Made by a program: the position numbers and the translations under genes
Shown: positions 16,462-24,776 of the stretch, in pieces
Position numbering within the stretch: position 1 is the stretch's first letter
Layout: every line of letters begins with the position of its first letter
The notes under the pieces: generated by a model
The model's database searches: none
The model's input: the letters and a program-made list of their open reading frames with translations, nothing else
What the model was told of the DNA's origin: nothing
From: an uncultured Clostridia bacterium
GTDB taxonomy: Bacteria > Bacillota > Clostridia > TANB77 > CAG-508
Assembly: GCA_948739805.1 (NCBI GenBank)
Contig: CAPYID010000012.1
Location: forward strand, 1-51,458
DNA length: 51,458 bases
Direction of reading: 5' to 3'

Positions 16462-17214
16462 ATGAAGAGATATAATAAATTGAAGATATATAGTAAATTT
16501 TTAACAATATTGATAATAGTATTAACAATATTTTTAATTATATTAGTAGGATATGCCATATATACTTTATATGACAACTACACATCTGACCAATCATCAG
16601 AAGAATTAATGGCTCAATTTGAAAACAATTATGAAGAAATTGAGGAGGGGCAAATTTCAGAAGAAAATCCATCAGAAGGTTCTGAAAATCAAGAACAACC
16701 CTCAGAAGGAAATAATAATAATTCTAACCCTTCAAAACCATCAACAAAAAAGCCATCAACATCATCTGGTGGTAGTAGTGGCTCAGCATATAATTTAGGT
16801 ACATTTTATAAGGGATATAAGGTAATAGGAATAATTTCTATTCCAAAACTTAAAATTCAATATCCTATATTTAATGTTGATAATACTGCTACACTTAAAA
16901 TTGGAACAGCAGCAATTTATCCAGCTAATGTAGAAGAAGCATTAAATGCACCAGGAAATGTAGTAATAGCGGGACATAATTATAGAAATAAAAGAATGTT
17001 TTCAAAATTATATACACTACAAAATGGTGATTCTATATTTATAACAAATATTTATGGAGTTACATTAGAATATAAAGTATATAATAATTATACTGCAGGG
17101 GCAAATGACTTTGATTATGCAACTAGAGAGACTAATGGAAGAACAGAAATATCTTTAACAACTTGCACAAGTGATGCAAGTACAAGAACTATCGTATGGG
17201 CAAGAGTTGAATAA
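16462..17214 (+). CDS. Sortase, first of a tandem pair
   Basis: A 250-aa membrane-anchored sortase. It has an N-terminal signal anchor (about residues 12-35), a Ser/Asn/Pro/Lys-rich linker (about 60-110), then the sortase barrel. Catalytic residues are His172 (AGHNY), Cys235 (TTCTSD) and Arg248 (VWARVE). Starting with GYKVIGIISIPKLKIQYPI and ending directly after the Arg strand is typical of class D-like sortases. It would cleave a C-terminal sorting signal and join a surface protein to the envelope. No LPXTG substrate is seen nearby. AAAGG-type site upstream. Confidence 0.88.
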   Translation: MKRYNKLKIYSKFLTILIIVLTIFLIILVGYAIYTLYDNYTSDQSSEELMAQFENNYEEIEEGQISEENPSEGSENQEQPSEGNNNNSNPSKPSTKKPSTSSGGSSGSAYNLGTFYKGYKVIGIISIPKLKIQYPIFNVDNTATLKIGTAAIYPANVEEALNAPGNVVIAGHNYRNKRMFSKLYTLQNGDSIFITNIYGVTLEYKVYNNYTAGANDFDYATRETNGRTEISLTTCTSDASTRTIVWARVE

Positions 17215-17231
17215 AATTTTACTAGAAAAGG

Positions 17232-17260
17232 TCGAAAAATCCAAAAAAGTGTGTTATAAT
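17232..17260 (+). promoter_or_regulatory. Putative promoter of the second sortase gene
   Basis: TATAAT at 17255-17260 with a weak -35 (TCGAAA at 17232-17237) and a 17-nt spacer. It would let the second sortase be expressed independently of the first. Confidence 0.45.
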
Positions 17261-17307
17261 ATATATATCAGGCTAATAATGTAATAATATGTTAGGAGGA
17301 ATATGAT

Positions 17308-18033
17308 ATGGAAAATAAATATGGAAATTTATTAACAATAATGTTAATTGTTGCAATAGTTATAGTTGTTGCAATACTAGGCTTTTTTGGATATAAAGTT
17401 TATACAAGTGAACAGACAAATAAAAAATCAGAAAGTTTAGTTGCGGAATTTGACAAAAATTCTGAAGAGTCTAATAAAACAGACAATCCTGATAATTCAA
17501 ATAATGAAGAAGATGGAAACCAAGATAATGACACATCATTAGGGGAGCTATTAAACAATTTTGGTAATAATAATGATAACTCAAATTCTATATATCAACA
17601 ACAAGGTAATAAAGATACTACTTATAAAGGATATAAAGTAATAGGAACTATATCTATACCAAGTATAAATGTTGAATATCCTATACTTGAAGAGAATACT
17701 TCAGAAACATTAAAAATAGCAATAGTTGCAGTATATCCTCAAGATGATAGAGCAAATGCAGTAAATAAACCAGGAAATCTTGTGTTATGGGGACATAACT
17801 ATAAAAACGGAACCTTTTTCTCAGACATTGGAAGATTAACAACAGGAGCTAAGATATACATAAAAGATGTTTCAGGTAATAAATTAGAATATCAAGTATA
17901 TAATAATTATGAAACCACAGACTCTGATATGACATATGCAACACGTGATACTAAAGGAGCAAAAGAAATAACACTTTCTACATGTTCTAATGAATCTGGA
18001 AAAAGAATAATTGTATGGGCTCGTGAAACATAA
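17308..18033 (+). CDS. Sortase, second of a tandem pair
   Basis: A 241-aa paralogue of the preceding gene with the same layout: signal anchor (10-30), an acidic Asn/Asp-rich linker, then the catalytic barrel with His163 (WGHNY), Cys226 (STCSNE) and Arg239 (VWARET). The shared YKGYKVIGxISIP and YxVYNNY strands show recent duplication, while the linkers differ completely (acidic here, Ser/Lys/Pro-rich in the first). AGGAGG lies 8 nt upstream of the ATG. Confidence 0.88.
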   Translation: MENKYGNLLTIMLIVAIVIVVAILGFFGYKVYTSEQTNKKSESLVAEFDKNSEESNKTDNPDNSNNEEDGNQDNDTSLGELLNNFGNNNDNSNSIYQQQGNKDTTYKGYKVIGTISIPSINVEYPILEENTSETLKIAIVAVYPQDDRANAVNKPGNLVLWGHNYKNGTFFSDIGRLTTGAKIYIKDVSGNKLEYQVYNNYETTDSDMTYATRDTKGAKEITLSTCSNESGKRIIVWARET

Positions 18034-18076
18034 TTTTTTTATAAGTTAGATAATTAATGAGGAAGGATACTATAAT

Positions 18077-18952
18077 ATGGAGATTATAGATGGAAAAACA
18101 CTTGCAACAGATATTAGGGGAAATTTAAAATTAGAGGTACAAGAATTAAAATACAAAGGTATAATACCTAATTTGGCAGTAATTCTTGTAGGCGAAGATA
18201 AACCATCTCAAATATATGTAAAAAATAAAAGTAAAGCATGTTTAGAAATAGGAATTAAATATGAAGAATTTTTATTAGATAGGAATATAAAAATGGAACA
18301 ATTACTTTCATTAATTGATACACTAAATGAAAGAGAAGATATTCATGGTATTTTGCTACAAAGCCCAATGCCAAAACATTTAAACAGTGATGAGGCTTTT
18401 GAAAGAATTTCGCCTAAAAAAGATGTTGATGGTTTTAATCCTGTAAATGTGGGAAAATTATGTCTAAAACAAGATGGCTTTGTTTCTTGTACACCTGCTG
18501 GAATAATGAAAATGTTTGAAAAATATAACATTAGTTTAGAAGGTAAAAATGCAGTTGTACTAGGAAGAAGCAATATTGTAGGAAAACCAATGTCATTATG
18601 TTTATTGAACAAAGACTCAACAGTTACTATATGTCACTCAAAAACGCAAAATTTATCTGAAATTACAAAAAATGCAGATATTATAGTGGTAGCATTAGGG
18701 AAACCTAAATTTTTAACAAAAGATATGATAAAAGAAGGAGCAGTTGTTATAGATGTTGGAATAAATAGAATAGAAAATGGAATTATAGGAGATGTTGATT
18801 TTGAAAGTGTAAAAGAAATTGCATCATATATTACACCAGTTCCAGGAGGAGTAGGACCAATGACAATAGCAATGCTAATGCAGAATGTAGTTAAAGCAGC
18901 TAAAAACACATTAGAAAATTCTAAGCAGACATGTACTATATTGGCAAAATAA
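18077..18952 (+). CDS. folD: Bifunctional methylenetetrahydrofolate dehydrogenase/cyclohydrolase FolD
   Basis: A 291-aa FolD that interconverts 5,10-methylene-, 5,10-methenyl- and 10-formyl-tetrahydrofolate in the cytosol. Family motifs are VGEDKPSQIYVKNK with the catalytic Lys, LLQSPMPKHL, SPKKDVDGFNP, VVLGRSNIVGKP (NADP site) and PGGVGPMT near the end. AGGAAGG precedes the ATG. It lies between the sortases and dprA, and a terminator follows. Confidence 0.95.
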   Translation: MEIIDGKTLATDIRGNLKLEVQELKYKGIIPNLAVILVGEDKPSQIYVKNKSKACLEIGIKYEEFLLDRNIKMEQLLSLIDTLNEREDIHGILLQSPMPKHLNSDEAFERISPKKDVDGFNPVNVGKLCLKQDGFVSCTPAGIMKMFEKYNISLEGKNAVVLGRSNIVGKPMSLCLLNKDSTVTICHSKTQNLSEITKNADIIVVALGKPKFLTKDMIKEGAVVIDVGINRIENGIIGDVDFESVKEIASYITPVPGGVGPMTIAMLMQNVVKAAKNTLENSKQTCTILAK

Positions 18953-18995
18953 TCTATTAAAGTTTTATTGGGGGATAAAATAAGATATAAATTAG

Positions 18996-19026
18996 GGGAG
19001 CATATTAAATTTATGCTCTCTTTTTG
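18996..19026 (+). terminator. Terminator after folD
   Basis: A 9-bp stem 18996-19004 / 19012-19020 (core GAGCATA/TATGCTC) with a 7-nt loop, followed by TTTTTT. A standard intrinsic terminator. Confidence 0.88.
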
Positions 19027-19046
19027 ACCTTTTAGGTAAATCATAT

Positions 19047-19200
19047 GTAGGGGTGGACGAAATGAGAGAAAATATAAAAATAAGAAAATTTATTTTATTA
19101 TTTTTATACTTTCGCGAATGAGTCATGAAAAATTTGCGGAGCAAATTTTACTGAGTGTGTGTCTGCATGGAGAAGCCAATTTTGTTCACGTTTTATACAA
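19047..19200. other. Intergenic region with partial repeat and a tight hairpin
   Basis: GTAGGGGTGGACGA at 19047-19060 resembles the left box of the interspersed repeat. A perfect 9-bp hairpin AAAATTTGC-GGA-GCAAATTTT spans 19129-19149. I see no convincing gene; the hairpin could be a 5' regulatory structure of dprA or a repeat remnant. Confidence 0.4.
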
Positions 19201-19230
19201 ATAGATTATAAGTATAAGAAGGAGATAAAA

Positions 19231-19885
19231 ATGAAAATAATAAGAATTGAAAATGAGGATTATCCAGAAAAACTAAAAAATATTGATAATCCACCAAAAC
19301 AATTATATGTATTGGGAAATGAAAAAATATTAGACAATTTTGGATTAGCAATAATAGGTTGTAGGCAATATTCAGAATATGGTAAAAAAGTAGCAAAAGA
19401 TATAAGCTTTAAATTAGCTAAACAGGGAATAAACATCATAAGTGGAATGGCAAGAGGAATAGATAGTTTTGCACATATGGGGTGTATGGTAGCAGGAGGA
19501 AAAACAGTAGCTGTACTTGGTAGTGGATTTAATAATATATATCCTAAAGAGAACTTAGAATTACTTAAAGAAATAATAAGAACAGGTGGAACAATTATAA
19601 CTGAATATTCACCAGATGTAAAGCCAATAGGAACTAATTTTCCACTTAGAAATAGAATTATAAGTGGATTAAGTGATGGAGTAATTGTAGTAGAAGCAAG
19701 AAAGAAAAGTGGAACTTTAATAACTGTAGATTATGCATTAGAACAAGGAAAAGAAATTTTTGCAGTTCCACGGAAACCTAAATAATAGTTCTTCACAAGG
19801 TACAAATGAAATGATAAGAGAAGGGGCTAAAATTGTAACATGTGTAGAAGATATATTAGAAGAATACTCTCATATCCTTAGGTAA
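19231..19885 (+). CDS. dprA: DNA processing protein DprA (short); +1 shift at CGG 19771
   Basis: The DprA/Smf Rossmann domain that loads RecA on incoming single-stranded DNA, 217 aa after correction. Motifs are IIGCRQYSEYGKK, ISGMARGIDSFAHMG, AVLGSGFNNIYPKEN, NFPLRNRIISGLSDGVIVVEA and SGTLITVDYALEQG. The expected AVPGN follows only if the C of the in-frame CGG (codon 181) is skipped: FAVPGNLNNSSSQGTNEMI. Frame 0 stops three codons later. The protein ends at EDILEEY, without the usual C-terminal winged helix, and its last 30 nt overlap the convergent pseudouridine synthase gene. AAGGAGA precedes ATG 19231. Confidence 0.92.
19771..19774 (+). other. CGG +1 frameshift site in dprA
   Basis: Frame 0 is GTT CCA CGG AAA CCT AAA TAA. 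The restored frame is GTT CCA (C)GGA AAC CTA AAT, encoding V P G N L N. VPGN is near-invariant in DprA, so the required Gly and the position of the shift are certain to the codon. Confidence 0.94.
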
Positions 19886-20741
19886 ATCTGCTTCTAATAT
19901 TATATTTTTTTTAGTAATAGGATGAATAAATGTAATTTTATAAGCATGTAGAGCTTGTCTATCTATTAATTTAGATGAATTACCATAGAGAGTATCTCCA
20001 ACAATAGGATTACCAATATAAGCAGAATGTACACGTATTTGATGAGTACGTCCAGTCTCAAGTACAAAATGAACTAAAGATAAAGAATTATTAATGGTTT
20101 TAATTAAATCATAATGAGTTATTGCAATTTCACCATTTTTAAAATCAACACATCTTTCAATTATACTATTATCTTTTCTAGCAATAGGTGCAGATATTAT
20201 TCCAGATTTCTCTGATAAAATCCCATCTAAAACAGCAATATATTCTTTTTTAAAATCATTGTTTTTCATTTGGCGAATTAAACATTCTTGTATATATTCA
20301 TTCTTTGCAAAAATTACAAGACCGAGAAGTATCTTTATCTAATCTATTAACAATTCTAATTTTGCGTTTAAGTCCAATAGAATCAAAATAGAATTTCACT
20401 CCATTAGATAAACTATCAGAAAAGTGGTTACAAGAAGGATGAATAGGGGTATTTGATAATTTATTTATAATTAATAAATATTTATCTTCAAAAACTATAT
20501 CTAAATTCATTTTAACAGGAAGAATATTATCATAGTCTTCATCAAAATTAAAATCAATCGAAACTATATCTCCAACATTAAGATTAGTATAATTAGGATT
20601 TATAGTATGATTATTTAAAAATATTTTATTATTAGCCTTTAAACGTCTTAATAATCTATCTGAAATATTAAATTCTTCTTTTAGAATTTGTTTTATATTG
20701 TAATATCTATTATCAATTATTTTATACTCTAAATCGTACAT
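19856..20741 (-). CDS. RluA-family pseudouridine synthase; +1 shift at CGG 20324
   Basis: A 23S rRNA-type pseudouridine synthase of the RluA/RluD family, 294 aa after correction. An S4-like N-terminus (FNISDRLLRRLKANNKIFLNN) precedes the catalytic motif RIVNRLDKDTSG with Asp in RLD, then LETGRTHQIRVH and NPIVGDTLYG. The frame breaks at an in-frame CGG right after KDTS. Skipping C20324 gives TSGLVIFAKN, the conserved continuation; frame 0 stops after seven more codons. RBS AGGAGG precedes the ATG on the minus strand. The target uridine is unknown. Confidence 0.93.
20321..20324 (-). other. CGG +1 frameshift site in the RluA-type gene
   Basis: On the minus strand frame 0 is ACT TCT CGG TCT; the restored frame is TCT (C)GGT CTT GTA, encoding S G L V. 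It is the only site of the six followed by T (CGGT), so the rule is CGGN with at least A and T tolerated. TSGL is a core motif of the active site. Confidence 0.94.
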
Positions 20742-20807
20742 TTAATTAATCCTCCTAAATAATATATATTATAGTTAGTTATTTTTACTTTTTCAAGATA
20801 AAAGTAC

Positions 20808-20836
20808 TTGTTTTTTTATTCCTTTTACTATATAAT
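20808..20836 (+). promoter_or_regulatory. Promoter of pta-ackA
   Basis: TTGTTT (20808-20813), 17 nt, TATAAT (20831-20836). It lies 38 nt upstream of the pta start codon. Confidence 0.75.
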
Positions 20837-20873
20837 ATTTATATTAAAAATATTGTATTTGGAGGAAATCTTA

Positions 20874-21869
20874 ATGTCTTTTATTGATGAAATAAAAAAT
20901 AGAGCAAAAAAAGATATAAAAACAATAGTATTACCAGAAGCAACTGATTTAAGAACAATTGAAGCTACTGCTAATGTTTTAAAGGAAGGATTTGCAAATA
21001 TTGTTTTAATAGGAAATGAAGAAGAAATTAATAAAATAGCAAAAGATAATAATTTTGATATATCAAAAGCAAAAATTATTAATCCTAAGGATTCAGAAAA
21101 ATATAATACATATGTAGAAAAATTTTATGAATTAAGAAAAGAAAAAGGAATTACAATAGAAAAGGCAAAAGAACTTTTACTTGATCCTGTTTATTTTGGA
21201 ATGATAATGGTTAAGATGGAAGAAGCAGATGGACTTGTTTCAGGTGCAATTCATTCATCTTCTGATACTCTTAGACCAGCATTACAAATTTTAAAAACAG
21301 CACCAGGTACAAAATTAGTTTCTGCCTTTTTTCTTATGGTTGTACCTAACTGTGAATATGGAGAAAATGGAACTTTTATATTTGGAGATAGTGGATTAAA
21401 TGAAAATCCTGATTCAGATAAACTTTCAGAAATAGCAATATCCTCAGCAAAAAGTTTTGAACAATTAACAGGAAAAACTTCAAAAGTTGCAATGCTTTCA
21501 TATTCAACAATGGGTAGTGCTAATTCTGAATTAACAGAAAAGGTTGTAGAAGCAACAAAACTTGTTAGAGAGAAAGCTCCAGACTTATTAGTAGATGGAG
21601 AATTACAATTAGATGCTGCTATAATTCCAGAGGTAGCAAAATCTAAAGCACCAGAAAGTAAAGTAGCAGGAAATGCCAATGTATTAATATTTCCAGACTT
21701 AAATGCTGGAAATATAGGATATAAATTAGTACAACGATTAGCCAAAGCAGAAGCCTATGGACCACTATGCCAAGGAATTGCTAAGCCAGTCAATGACCTA
21801 TCTAGGGGATGTTCAGCAAAAGACATCGTAGGGGTTGTTGCAATTACATGTATTCAAGCTCAGAAATAA
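20874..21869 (+). CDS. pta: Phosphate acetyltransferase
   Basis: A 331-aa short-form phosphotransacetylase that converts acetyl-CoA and phosphate to acetyl phosphate. Motifs are TIVLPEATDLRTIEA, DGLVSGAIHSSSDTLRPALQI, SYSTMGSA, VDGELQLDAAI and FPDLNAGNIGYKL. ATG 20874 has GGAGG 8 nt upstream; the longer frame from 20808 would begin in the promoter. It is followed 23 nt later by ackA, forming the acetate/ATP pathway of a fermentative anaerobe. Confidence 0.96.
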   Translation: MSFIDEIKNRAKKDIKTIVLPEATDLRTIEATANVLKEGFANIVLIGNEEEINKIAKDNNFDISKAKIINPKDSEKYNTYVEKFYELRKEKGITIEKAKELLLDPVYFGMIMVKMEEADGLVSGAIHSSSDTLRPALQILKTAPGTKLVSAFFLMVVPNCEYGENGTFIFGDSGLNENPDSDKLSEIAISSAKSFEQLTGKTSKVAMLSYSTMGSANSELTEKVVEATKLVREKAPDLLVDGELQLDAAIIPEVAKSKAPESKVAGNANVLIFPDLNAGNIGYKLVQRLAKAEAYGPLCQGIAKPVNDLSRGCSAKDIVGVVAITCIQAQK

Positions 21870-21892
21870 TATAAAAGAAAGGAAAGAAAAAA

Positions 21893-23089
21893 ATGAAAAT
21901 CTTAGTATTAAATTGTGGAAGCTCATCATTAAAATATCAATTAATTGATATGGAAACAGACGAGGTAATAGCCTCAGGAAAATATGAAAGAATAGGAGAG
22001 AAAGAGGCATTTATAACACACAAAGCATGTGGAAAAAAAGTAACAATAGAACATACTGCTATGGATCATACAGAAGCAATAGATTTTACATTAAAACAAT
22101 TAGTAAATCCAGAATATAAAGTAGTAGAAAGTTTAGACGAAATAAATGCTATAGGTCATAGATTAGCTCATGGTGGAGAAAAGATTAGTGAATCAACTAT
22201 AATAGATGACCATGTTATAGAAGTATTAAAAGAATGTACTGATTTAGCACCTCTTCATAATCCAGCAGGAATTATGGGAATTGAAGCATGCAAAAAGGTT
22301 ATGCCAGGTAAACCAATGGCAGGAGTATTTGATACTGCATTTCATCAAACAATTTCTAAAGATAAGTACCTATACTCAATTCCTTATGAATATTATGAAA
22401 AATATGGTGTACGTAAATATGGATTCCATGGAACATCACATATGTATGTTTCTAAACGACTTGGAGAAATTTTAAATAAAGATATTAAAGATTTAAAAAT
22501 AGTAACATGTCATTTAGGTCAAGGTTCTAGCGTATGTGCTATTAAAGGTGGTAAATCAATTGATACATCAATGGGATTAACTCCAGTTGCCGGTTTACCA
22601 ATGGTTACACGTTCAGGAGATGTAGACCCATGTGCCATAACTTTTATAATGAAAAAAGAAAATATGACACCAGAAGAAGCTGATAATATGTTAAATAAAA
22701 AATCTGGTTTAACAGCAGTATCAGGAATGGTTCCTGACTTTAGAGAAATAGAACTTGCATCTTATGATAAAAATAATGAAAGAGCACAAATTGCAATAAA
22801 ACAATTTACTTATTCAATAGCAAGTTATGTTGCAAAATATGCAGTTGCTATGGGTGGAGTTGATTATATTATATTTACTGGTGGAGTTGGAGAAAATCAA
22901 ATAAATATTAGAAAATCTATTTGTGAACAATTAGCTTTTATGAGAGTTAATATAGATGTAAATGCTAATGATATGCGTGGAGAAGAAAAGTTGATTTCAA
23001 CAGTTGATTCAAAAGTAAAAGTATATGTAATTCCTACTAATGAGGAGTTAGTTATTGCTAAAGAAACAGAACGTTTAATTGGAAAATAA
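21893..23089 (+). CDS. ackA: Acetate kinase
   Basis: A 398-aa acetate kinase that makes ATP and acetate from acetyl phosphate. Motifs are LVLNCGSSSLKYQLI, HRLAHGGE, FDTAFH, YGFHGTSHMYVS, HLGQGSSV and FTGGVGENQINIR. Its length is as expected. RBS AAAGGAAAG lies upstream of the ATG. It is the second gene of the pta-ackA operon and uses CGA and CGT for Arg but no CGG. Confidence 0.97.
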   Translation: MKILVLNCGSSSLKYQLIDMETDEVIASGKYERIGEKEAFITHKACGKKVTIEHTAMDHTEAIDFTLKQLVNPEYKVVESLDEINAIGHRLAHGGEKISESTIIDDHVIEVLKECTDLAPLHNPAGIMGIEACKKVMPGKPMAGVFDTAFHQTISKDKYLYSIPYEYYEKYGVRKYGFHGTSHMYVSKRLGEILNKDIKDLKIVTCHLGQGSSVCAIKGGKSIDTSMGLTPVAGLPMVTRSGDVDPCAITFIMKKENMTPEEADNMLNKKSGLTAVSGMVPDFREIELASYDKNNERAQIAIKQFTYSIASYVAKYAVAMGGVDYIIFTGGVGENQINIRKSICEQLAFMRVNIDVNANDMRGEEKLISTVDSKVKVYVIPTNEELVIAKETERLIGK

Positions 23090-23190
23090 TTGCCCTCTAG
23101 CGTTGTTGTTGCTCAATAGATTTCTCCTCAATGTGCACAAGCACACCCCAGAGAATATCTATTTCACACGCCTAGATAGAGAACAATTCT
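23090..23190. other. Structured intergenic element between ackA and guaB
   Basis: Nested inverted repeats: inner hairpin TGTGC-ACAA-GCACA; middle arms AATAGATTTCTC / GAGAATATCTATT with one bulge; and outer partial complementarity between ATTGCCCTCTAGCG and the segment ending GAGAACAAT. Not a classical terminator since no T-run follows. Could be an ackA 3' structure, a guaB leader or a small repeat. Confidence 0.5.
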
Positions 23191-23236
23191 TTACCAATTT
23201 ATATTAGATATAAATATAAGAAAGGAAAGGTAAAAG

Positions 23237-24751
23237 ATGTCAAAAGTATTAGAAGATATTTCAAGAACATTTAATGAATTCTTATTATTACCAAACTTAA
23301 CAACAGAAAAATGTGTTCCAGATAATGTATCATTAAAGACACCTCTTGTTAAATTTAAAAAAGGTGAAGAACCAAAATATTCAGCAAATATCCCAACAGT
23401 ATCAGCTATTATGCAATCTGTTTCAGGGGAAAAAATGGGAGTGGCTCTTGCAAGAGAAGGAGGAATGGCTTTCATTTATGGTGCTCAATCAATTGAAGAA
23501 CAGGCAGCAATGGTTTATAGAGTAAAAAAACATAAAGCAGGATTTGTAATAAGTGATTCTAATGTTAAAAGTGGAACAACATTAGGAGAAGTTATGGATA
23601 TGGTACAAGAAACTGGTCACTCAACTGTAATTGTTACAGATGATGGAACATCATCTGGAAAATTTCTAGGGATTGTAACTAATAAAGACTATAGGCCATC
23701 TAAAGATGATAGAAATGCTCCAATAGATAACTTTATGACACCAAGAGAAAAAGTTATTAGCGCTAGAAAAGGAATAACTTTATCAGAAGCAAATAATATA
23801 ATATGGGAAAATAAAATAAATTGTTTACCAGTTTTAACAGAAGATGACCATTTAAAATATTTAGTATTTAGAAAAGATTATGAAGAAAGAAAAAATAATC
23901 CAAATTCTTTATTAGATGAAAATAAGCGTTATATAGTAGGTGCGGGAATAAATACAAGAGACTATGCTGAAAGAATACCAGCTTTAGTAAATGCAGGAGT
24001 AGACATATTATGTATGGACTCTTCTGATGGATATTCAGTATGGCAAAAGAACACTATTGAATTTGTAAGAGAAAAATATGGTGATGATGTAAAAATTGGT
24101 GCTGGAAATGTAGTGGATGCTGAAGGATTTAGGTATTTAGCAGAAGCAGGAGCAGACTTTATAAAAGTTGGAGTAGGTGGAGGCTCTATCTGCATTACTA
24201 GAGAAACTAAAGGTATAGGACGTGGACAAGCAAGTGCATTAATAGATGTTGTAAGAGAAAGAGATAAATATTATGAAGAGACTGGAATATATATACCAGT
24301 TTGTTCAGATGGAGGAATTGTACACGACCATCATATAACAATAGCATTAGCACTTGGAGCAGACTTTGTAATGATGGGAAGATATTTTGCAAGATTTGAT
24401 GAAAGCCCTACAAGAGTATTAAAAATAGGAAACAACTATGTAAAAGAATATTGGGGAGAAGGTTCAAACAGAGCAAGAAATTGGCAAAGATATGATATGG
24501 GAGGAAAAGCAAAAGACAAGCTTGCATTTGAAGAAGGAGTAGACTCATATATTCCATATGCTGGACCATTAAAAGACACATTAGATGTAACCATATCAAA
24601 AGTAAAATCAACGATGTGCAACTGTGGAGCAATATCAATCCCAGAACTACACGAAAAAGCAAGACTAACACTTGTATCAGAAGTAAGCATCACTGAGGGG
24701 GGAGCTCATGATGTTATATTAAAGGAGATTGACAAATCGTATAAAAATTAA
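23237..24751 (+). CDS. guaB: IMP dehydrogenase
   Basis: A 504-aa IMP dehydrogenase that oxidises IMP to XMP, the committed step of GMP synthesis. The barrel carries the catalytic loop GGGSICITRETKG with Cys, and the flap region NRARNWQRYD. Two CBS modules (about 95-220; STVIVTDDG... and NCLPVLTEDD) are inserted in the barrel. RBS AAAGGAAAGG upstream. It converges with guaA, so both GMP-synthesis genes share the terminator between them. Confidence 0.93.
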   Translation: MSKVLEDISRTFNEFLLLPNLTTEKCVPDNVSLKTPLVKFKKGEEPKYSANIPTVSAIMQSVSGEKMGVALAREGGMAFIYGAQSIEEQAAMVYRVKKHKAGFVISDSNVKSGTTLGEVMDMVQETGHSTVIVTDDGTSSGKFLGIVTNKDYRPSKDDRNAPIDNFMTPREKVISARKGITLSEANNIIWENKINCLPVLTEDDHLKYLVFRKDYEERKNNPNSLLDENKRYIVGAGINTRDYAERIPALVNAGVDILCMDSSDGYSVWQKNTIEFVREKYGDDVKIGAGNVVDAEGFRYLAEAGADFIKVGVGGGSICITRETKGIGRGQASALIDVVRERDKYYEETGIYIPVCSDGGIVHDHHITIALALGADFVMMGRYFARFDESPTRVLKIGNNYVKEYWGEGSNRARNWQRYDMGGKAKDKLAFEEGVDSYIPYAGPLKDTLDVTISKVKSTMCNCGAISIPELHEKARLTLVSEVSITEGGAHDVILKEIDKSYKN

Positions 24752-24776
24752 AAAGGTGGTTATCCACCTTTTATTT
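24751..24776. terminator. Bidirectional terminator between guaB and guaA
   Basis: AAAAGGTGG (24751-24759) pairs with CCACCTTTT (24764-24772) with loop TTAT. A-run on one side, T-run on the other; serves both convergent genes. Confidence 0.9.
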
